Source of the DNA: Roseiarcus sp050015935 | GTDB taxonomy: Bacteria > Pseudomonadota > Alphaproteobacteria > Rhizobiales > Beijerinckiaceae | Direction: 5' to 3' | DNA length: 5,984 nucleotides | Assembly: GCA_050015935.1 (NCBI GenBank) | Contig: JBEKAL010000243.1 | Location: forward strand, 1 to 5,984 | Position numbers and translations under genes: made by a program | The notes under the pieces: model-generated | What the model was told of the DNA's origin: nothing | Databases searched by the model: none | Seen by the model: only the letters and a program-made list of their open reading frames with translations | Shown: one piece after another, positions 1 to 5,984 of the stretch | Numbering within the stretch: the stretch's first letter is position 1 | How the letters are laid out: the number at the start of each line of letters is the position of its first letter

Positions 1-2473
<2,473 letters not shown>

Positions 2474-2487
<14 letters not shown>

Positions 2488-2983
2488 TCGCGCGCGCGGC
2501 GCCGCCGCGCTGGTGATGGCCGTGGGCCTGGGCGGATGTTTCCAACCCCTTTATGGCGAGGCCGCGCATCCCGGCCTCACCGAGGATCTGCGCGCGGTCG
2601 AAGTCGCGCCGATCAAGGATCGCATCGGCCACTATCTCGGCGACGACCTCATCTCCAATCTCAACGGCTCCGGCGAAACGCCTCCGGCCAAATACCGCCT
2701 TGCGGTCACGGTGGCCCAGACTTCGCAAACGCCGACGGTGGAATCGCAGATCAACGCCGCCAACGCCGCGACCGTCATCGGCAAGGCGACGTTCACACTG
2801 ACGAAAATCGACGGCGGCGCGGTGGTCTACAAGGGCGACGCGACCGCCGCCGCCGTCTACGACCGCACTTTGCAGAGCTTCGCCAACCTGCGGGCCGCGC
2901 GCGACGCGGAAATCCGGGTCGCCAGGTCTCTGGCCGACGAGATCGAATTGCGCGTCGCCGCAGCGCTCGGCGCCCAGCGCTGA
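2474..2983 (+). CDS. lptE: LPS-assembly lipoprotein LptE
   Basis: Outer-membrane lipoprotein that plugs the LptD barrel and helps place lipopolysaccharide in the outer leaflet, the last step of the Lpt transport bridge. The 169-residue product has a short lipoprotein signal peptide: basic start (R6, R8), hydrophobic stretch (about 10-20) and a lipobox LGGC with the lipidated cysteine at 22. The mature protein begins CFQPLYG, the hallmark of LptE just after the cysteine. The remainder is mixed alpha/beta with a YRLAVTVAQT strand (about 75-85), the repeated 'GKATFTL...VVYKGDATAAAVYD' pattern and a C-terminal helix (DAEIRVARSLADEIELRVAAAL). Length is normal for the family. The ATG overlaps the leuS stop by 14 bases and has an AAAGGA ribosome site. 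In many proteobacteria holA follows lptE; here it does not. Sequence identity in this family is low, so the call rests on the signal/lipobox, CFQPLYG and position after leuS. Confidence 0.9.
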
Positions 2984-3008
2984 TCGGCGCAAACGCGGCT
3001 GAATTGCA

Positions 3009-3050
3009 GACGCGCTCGTCGAGCGCGTCCGGCGCGAGGCGCCCCGTTTT
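3009..3050 (+). terminator. Possible terminator of leuS-lptE (tandem hairpins plus T4)
   Basis: Twenty-five bases after the lptE stop there is a perfect 9-bp stem with a 3-base loop (arms 3009-3017 and 3021-3029, GACGCGCTC/GAGCGCGTC). A second stem of 5 bp with a GAG loop follows at once (3031-3043, GGCGC/GCGCC), then CCG and TTTT at 3047-3050. Stem strength is high but the T tract is short, so this may be a weak or Rho-assisted terminator. Hairpins arise easily by chance in DNA this GC-rich. Confidence 0.4.
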
Positions 3051-3287
3051 CGCCGCCTCGGCGAAGCGGCGATCACGCGGTCGGCGACCGCGCCCACAGG
3101 CCCGCCCGGAAATTTGCCCCGCCTGCGGGGAATCGGTTATTTCCTTCGCTTCAGGCCGCGCAACGAAGCTGGAGGCCGCGCCGAGTTCGGAAGCGGCGTC
3201 CGGCGATCCCGCGCCGCAGCCCGCGAGAATCGACGCGTCGTGCGCCCCGCGCCCGCGGCGTCGCGTTTTCAAATTCGGGAGCCCGCG
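3049..3287. other. Gap between lptE and thpR: further hairpins, no gene seen
   Basis: With 3009-3050 this makes up the 304-base gap between lptE and thpR. Three more perfect hairpins follow: 3049-3065 (TTCGCCG-CCT-CGGCGAA, 7 bp), 3076-3092 (CGCGGTC-GGC-GACCGCG, 7 bp) and 3117-3130 (CCCCG-CCTG-CGGGG, 5 bp). Open frames cross the area on both strands, but their products are Arg/Ala/Pro-rich without recognisable motifs, as expected of non-coding high-GC DNA. I found no convincing -35/-10 pair for thpR, although its promoter should lie here if 3009-3050 terminates transcription. Confidence 0.4.
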
Positions 3288-3821
3288 ATGCCGCGCCTCT
3301 TCACCGGCCTTGAACTGCCCGCCCCGAGCGCCGCGGCCCTGGCGAGCGCGCGCGGCGGCGTTTACCGCGCGCGTTGGATCGAGCCGAGCGAATATCACGT
3401 GACCCTGCGCTTCATCGGCGACGTCGACTTGCGCGCGGCTCGCGAGGTCGCCGACGCGCTCGCCGATATCCGCCGCCCGCCGGTTTCAATCAGTTTCGAG
3501 GGGCTGAGTTGGTTCGGCGCCGACAAGCCGCGCGCCATTGTCGCCAGGATCAAGCCGACCGCGCCGCTGATCGACCTGCAGAGCGAGCACGAGCGGCGGC
3601 TGCGCCGGATCGGCCTGGCGCCGGAGGCGCGCAATTTCACCCCGCATGTGACCCTGGCGCGCCTTCGCAGGGTTTCCCCGGCCGCCGTCGCCGATTATTT
3701 GAGCGCGCGAGGCGCGTTTCTCGCGCCGCCTTTTGAGGCGTCGCGTTTCGTGCTCTATTCGGCGCGCGATTCCGTCGGCGGCGGCCCCTATCTCGTCGAA
3801 GCCGCCTATCCCTTGGGTTGA
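3288..3821 (+). CDS. thpR: RNA 2',3'-cyclic phosphodiesterase (2H phosphoesterase, LigT/ThpR family)
   Basis: Predicted cytoplasmic 2H-superfamily enzyme. Characterised relatives hydrolyse 2',3'-cyclic phosphate RNA ends to 2'-phosphate and can join tRNA halves through a 2'-5' bond; the cellular role in bacteria is unsettled. The 177-residue product has both signature HxTx motifs: HVTL at 37-40 (H37, T39; codon 3396) in EYHVTLRFIGDV, and HVTL at 120-123 (H120, T122; codon 3645) in NFTPHVTLARL. Other family features are the N-terminal PRLFTGLELP strand, the central FxGLSWFGADKPRAIVARI segment (70-88) and the C-terminal FVLYSAR (154-160). Length is typical (about 175-190). I chose the ATG at 3288 because family homology begins exactly there and GGGA at 3277-3280 gives a ribosome site. 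The frame stays open upstream to a TTG at 3114, but that extension is Arg-rich and unlike the family. The gene converges on the TPP-enzyme gene. Confidence 0.92.
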   Translation: MPRLFTGLELPAPSAAALASARGGVYRARWIEPSEYHVTLRFIGDVDLRAAREVADALADIRRPPVSISFEGLSWFGADKPRAIVARIKPTAPLIDLQSEHERRLRRIGLAPEARNFTPHVTLARLRRVSPAAVADYLSARGAFLAPPFEASRFVLYSARDSVGGGPYLVEAAYPLG

Positions 3822-3837
3822 GGCGCCGCGCGGCGCC
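3822..3837. terminator. Perfect 16-base palindrome after thpR; possible hairpin in convergent gap
   Basis: GGCGCCGCGCGGCGCC is identical to its reverse complement and starts at the base after the thpR stop. As RNA from either strand it can form a 6-bp stem with a GCGC loop. No T tract adjoins it on the plus strand (the nearest T run is 3858-3862) or on the minus strand, so it is not a textbook intrinsic terminator. It sits in the 198-base gap between the converging thpR and TPP-enzyme genes, where a two-way terminator would be expected. In the rest of the gap (3838-4019) I see only short GC-rich inverted repeats such as CTTC-GGC-GAAG near 3926. Confidence 0.3.
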
Positions 3838-4019
3838 GCGTTCGGCTCGATCCCGACTTTTTCAACGATCCCCCTGAATTTCGCACATTGCCGAGGCGCC
3901 CGCCTCCCCTTGTCCATATAGCTCGCTTCGGCGAAGGCTTCGGTCGCCTGCCCTCGGCGCAGCGGCGTCGCGAGGCGCCGTTGTGGCCGGCGTCGAAAAC
4001 CCTTCACAAAACCGGTCTC

Positions 4020-5564
4020 TCAGCCGATTTGGGCTTCGATCAGCGCCGGACCCATCTCGGCGATCGCGCGGGAAAACTCGGCGTCGAAACTTTCGGCCGT
4101 CGCGCAGCGGACAGCCGGCATGCCGAAGCCCTTGGCAAGCGACACCCAGTCCATCCGCGGATGGCCGAGTTCAAGCAACTGACGCGCCCGCGGGCCGGCG
4201 TCGCCGGATTTCGTGCGGGCCAGTTCTATATTCAAGATTCGATAGGCGTGGTTGGCGAAGACGACGACCACGACGTCGAGATTCTCACGCGCCATGGTCC
4301 ACAGGCCCTGGATCGTGTAGGCCCCGGCCCCGTCGCCGGTCAGGCAGAGCACTTTGCGTTGCGGGGCGGCAATGGCGGCGCCGATCGCAACGGGAATGCC
4401 TTGGCCAATCGCGCCGCCGGCGAGGCACAGCCAGTCGTGCGGCCGCGCGCCCTTGGTCTGCATGTAGACGGGCAAGCCTGCGGTCACGGCGTCTTCAGAG
4501 ACGATCGAATGTTGCGGCATGTGTCGGGCGATGGATATGCCGATGGAATCGTCGGTCAACGGTCCGGTCGGGACCGCGTCGCGGACGTCGCGCTCGGCCG
4601 GAACCGGGCGTATGGGGGCGGAAAGGACATCCGCAAGCGTATGGAGCGCGAATGTCGCGTCCTCTTCGGGCGTCGCCAGCGTCTGCAGCGCGCAGCCTTC
4701 GGGGACCAGCACGCTGGGGACGCCGGGATAAGCGAAAAACGCCACCGGGGTCTTGGTCGAGGCCAGCGCCATGAGATCGACGCCCTGCAGACTGGCCAGC
4801 GCCGTCTCGCCGAAATAGGGCAACCGGTCGGGCGCGTAGCGACCGGCGCCGCGAGGCTGGCGGGCGACAAAGGTGTCGATGACGATGCGCACGCCGCAGC
4901 GTGCGATGCGACCGGCGGCAATGACGCCGTTTTCGGTGAGCGCGCCCGAGCCCATGAGGATCATCGGCTTCTTCGCAGCCTTCAGCGCCTCGGCAATTTC
5001 CAGGATCCGCGCTGCGTCCGGCCGGGCGCGGGCCGGCGCCGTGACCATCGGGCCGAGGCCGCTCGCCTCGGACCATGCGCTGTCGGCGGGCAGAATAAGG
5101 GTCGCCACGCCGCAAGCGCCGGTCTGGCAGGCGACGATCGCTTCGGACGCGAGAGCCGCCGCCGCGTCCGGCGTCTCGCCCATCTTGACCCAGACCGAGT
5201 TAGGCCGGGCGAGACCGGCGATGTCCGAGGTGAGCAGCGCATCCAACGTGCGATGATAGGTGGCGTGATCGCCGACGATGTTGACGATCGGCGAATGGGC
5301 GCGGCGGGCGTTGTGCACGTTCGCGGACCCGTTGGCGAGACCGGCGCCGAGGTGCAGCAAGGTCGAGCCCGGCTTGCCCGCCATCCGCGCATAACCATCG
5401 GCGGCGCCGGTCGCCACACCCTCGAATAGACACAGAACCGGCCGCACCCGCGGTTCGCGGTCAAAGGCTGACACCATCTGCATTTCGCTGGTGCCCGGAT
5501 TGGCGAAGCAGACCTCCATGCCGTTGTTGGCGAGGGTCCGCAGGATGGCTTCGGCGCCGTTCAT
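4020..5564 (-). CDS. Thiamine-diphosphate enzyme, acetolactate synthase large subunit-like / benzoylformate decarboxylase-like
   Basis: Predicted cytoplasmic ThDP- and Mg-dependent decarboxylase or carboligase acting on a 2-keto acid; substrate unknown. The 514 residues show the three-domain order of the family. The N-terminal pyrimidine-binding domain (1 to about 165) has FANPGTSEM (20-28), the cofactor-activating Glu at 48 in LFEGVATGAADGYARMAGKPG, and LHLGAGLANG (70-79) with H71. A central domain (about 185-315) contains KKPMILMGSGAL. The C-terminal diphosphate-binding domain has LAGGAIGQGIPVAIGAAIA (381-399) and the metal motif GDG (410-412, bases 4337-4329) followed 24 residues later by A437-N438 in place of the usual Asn-Asn; the metal-binding second Asn is kept. 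Length is nearer benzoylformate decarboxylase (about 528) than biosynthetic acetolactate synthase (about 560-590), and no ilvN-type small subunit is adjacent, so valine/isoleucine synthesis is unlikely. ATG 5564 has GAGGAA eight bases upstream (5578-5573). Databases often label this subgroup 'acetolactate synthase large subunit'. Family confidence is high, substrate confidence low. Confidence 0.9.
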   Translation of the reverse strand: MNGAEAILRTLANNGMEVCFANPGTSEMQMVSAFDREPRVRPVLCLFEGVATGAADGYARMAGKPGSTLLHLGAGLANGSANVHNARRAHSPIVNIVGDHATYHRTLDALLTSDIAGLARPNSVWVKMGETPDAAAALASEAIVACQTGACGVATLILPADSAWSEASGLGPMVTAPARARPDAARILEIAEALKAAKKPMILMGSGALTENGVIAAGRIARCGVRIVIDTFVARQPRGAGRYAPDRLPYFGETALASLQGVDLMALASTKTPVAFFAYPGVPSVLVPEGCALQTLATPEEDATFALHTLADVLSAPIRPVPAERDVRDAVPTGPLTDDSIGISIARHMPQHSIVSEDAVTAGLPVYMQTKGARPHDWLCLAGGAIGQGIPVAIGAAIAAPQRKVLCLTGDGAGAYTIQGLWTMARENLDVVVVVFANHAYRILNIELARTKSGDAGPRARQLLELGHPRMDWVSLAKGFGMPAVRCATAESFDAEFSRAIAEMGPALIEAQIG

Positions 5565-5605
5565 GGATCATGTTCCTCAGTCGACCGAGGCATTGGGCTA
5601 TGGCT

Positions 5606-5658
5606 GCCGGTCAAATGACGACCGGCCGAGAATCGTCGGTCGCACGATGACGCCGGTC
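5606..5658. promoter_or_regulatory. Operator-like repeats upstream of the TPP-enzyme gene
   Basis: Three copies of one 7-base half-site lie 42-94 bases upstream of the minus-strand start at 5564. GCCGGTC (5606-5612) and its exact complement GACCGGC (5620-5626) form a dyad with a 7-base AAATGAC spacer, and another GCCGGTC sits at 5652-5658. The second and third copies are each preceded by ATGAC. Size, symmetry and place suit binding of a dimeric regulator controlling the TPP gene, but no regulator gene is in view and the core is GC-rich, so chance is possible. Confidence 0.35.
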
Positions 5659-5777
5659 GGGTCTCTGTCGCGAACTTGCGTGCCTCCTTCCACCATCCTG
5701 CCCCGGATTTCGTCCGTTGTCGCGCCCGAACCTGAAAAAATGCGGACCGTCGCCAAGACGACTGGAGAAATTCATAT

Positions 5778-5873
5778 TTAACTATTATTATTGGTGTAAT
5801 ACTTCTCGTCGAGCCGATATTTTTTCTCGAGCCCGACCACCTTCGTAAGCTCTCCAAACTGTATTAGCCCGGA
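5778..5873 (-). pseudogene. Possible C-terminal remnant of a lost protein (solute-binding-protein-like)
   Basis: On the minus strand, 31 codons stay open between an in-frame TAA (5876-5874) and a TAA (5780-5778). The product ends FGELTKVVGLEKKYRLDEKYYTNNNS counted from F5858, in two natural-looking blocks: a GL..K(Y) segment and a final YYTN. This resembles the C-terminal end of NMT1/nitrate-taurine type ABC solute-binding proteins, which often close with a helix, 'GL', a short acidic linker and 'YTNxF(L)'. The resemblance is from memory and only suggestive. There is no start codon, and the stop just upstream means the rest of the gene is frameshifted, deleted or never existed. Codons are more A/T-rich than in neighbouring genes. 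A chance open stretch is the main alternative. Confidence 0.25.
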
Positions 5874-5920
5874 TTATGCGTTGCGGGTTGGCGGGAGTGG
5901 CTTAAATATCTGATTTCGTG

Positions 5921-5926
5921 TAGAAT
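5921..5926 (+). promoter_or_regulatory. Weak -10-like element for a rightward transcript
   Basis: TAGAAT matches the sigma-70 -10 consensus TATAAT at five of six positions and lies 48 bases before the ATG at 5975, inside AT-rich DNA. The hexamer 17 bases upstream (TGGCTT, 5898-5903) is a poor -35, so the promoter is tentative. Confidence 0.2.
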
Positions 5927-5974
5927 TTGGTTGTCTAAGCCGATTCGCTCGATTTCAGCGAGGCCACACCCGCC

Positions 5975-5984
5975 ATGAACGATC
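5975..5984 (+). CDS. Possible start of a gene running off the window
   Basis: An ATG followed by AAC GAT (Met-Asn-Asp) begins ten bases before the window end. A weak ribosome site GAGG (5960-5963) lies 11 bases upstream, and a -10-like TAGAAT is at 5921. If real, the gene would be divergent from the TPP-enzyme gene. Three codons say nothing about function, and the start may be chance. Confidence 0.25.

Larger units (their letters stand above)
5565..5984. other. 420-base region upstream of the TPP-enzyme gene, partly AT-rich
   Basis: No complete gene is convincing here. From the TPP gene outward it holds the ribosome site (5573-5578), the operator-like repeats (5606-5658), an A6 run on the plus strand (5735-5740, a T tract for minus-strand RNA, with only a weak 4-bp stem before it), a minus-strand coding remnant (5778-5873), and a stretch 5761-5940 with about 42% G+C (76 of 180 by hand count) against about 70% in the first leuS line. 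A minus-strand promoter could lie in the AT-rich part: TTACAC (5799-5794) and TATGAA, 17 bases apart. This is a weak match. Confidence 0.4.

Noticed and set aside
3114..3287. Longer thpR start at TTG 3114
   Set aside because: The added 58 residues are Arg-rich and foreign to the family. The ATG at 3288 has a ribosome site and matches the family N-terminus.
2793..3398. A 201-codon minus-strand frame over the lptE-thpR gap
   Set aside because: It runs antisense to both genes and has shadow-type composition with no motifs.
2536..3402. A 288-codon plus-strand frame across lptE and the gap
   Set aside because: It overlaps lptE and the start of thpR out of frame and is dominated by Arg, Ala and Pro. 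No motif was recognised, apart from a lone CPAC too small to support a zinc ribbon.
3888..5429. A 513-codon plus-strand open frame opposite the TPP-enzyme gene
   Set aside because: Its product is Arg/Gly/Ala-rich with no domain logic, and it mirrors a well-conserved enzyme on the other strand. Long antisense frames are common in GC-rich genes.
5561..5857. A 98-codon minus-strand frame whose stop overlaps the TPP-enzyme start as ATGA
   Set aside because: The overlap would suggest translational coupling, but the product looks random (Arg/Ser-rich, no motif). It runs through the operator-like repeats, and a different frame in 5778-5873 looks more protein-like.
5884..5905. Possible sigma-54 promoter (TTGGCG...GGCTT)
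   Set aside because: The GG to GC spacing is 10 rather than the required 12, and the conserved flanks are missing.

Overview
The window looks like an ordinary chromosomal stretch of a high-GC alphaproteobacterium. The proteins read as Hyphomicrobiales-like, possibly a Beijerinckiaceae/Methylocystaceae relative; this is judged from protein style and gene order, not from a search. Coding regions are roughly two-thirds G+C with matching codon use, and leuS followed directly by lptE is a classic proteobacterial arrangement.

Layout: positions 1-2487 (+) hold nearly all of leuS (leucyl-tRNA synthetase), cut at its 5' end by the window edge. It overlaps by 14 bases the start of lptE (2474-2983, +), the outer-membrane lipoprotein partner of LptD. 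A 304-base gap follows, packed with short perfect hairpins; the first two, followed by four T's, may terminate leuS-lptE. Next is thpR (3288-3821, +), a small 2H-phosphoesterase of the LigT/ThpR family. thpR converges on a minus-strand gene at 5564-4020 that encodes a 514-residue thiamine-diphosphate enzyme of the acetolactate synthase/benzoylformate decarboxylase superfamily, substrate unknown. A GC-rich palindrome directly follows the thpR stop.

The last 420 bases (5565-5984) carry no convincing complete gene. They hold a three-half-site repeat (GCCGGTC/GACCGGC) just upstream of the TPP-enzyme start. Beyond it lies a stretch of about 42% G+C (5761-5940, counted by hand) with a short minus-strand open segment (5873-5778) that reads like the C-terminus of a lost or broken protein. 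A possible new plus-strand gene starts at 5975.

Functionally, leuS and lptE are housekeeping (translation; LPS export), thpR is an RNA-end/ligase-type accessory enzyme, and the TPP enzyme looks like an accessory catabolic or carboligase gene without partner subunits in view. I saw no rRNA, tRNA, CRISPR, insertion sequence or prophage gene. The most interesting items are the TPP enzyme's mixed active-site signature, the upstream operator-like repeats with the adjacent gene remnant, and the hairpin cluster after lptE. None of these amounts to a clear new system.
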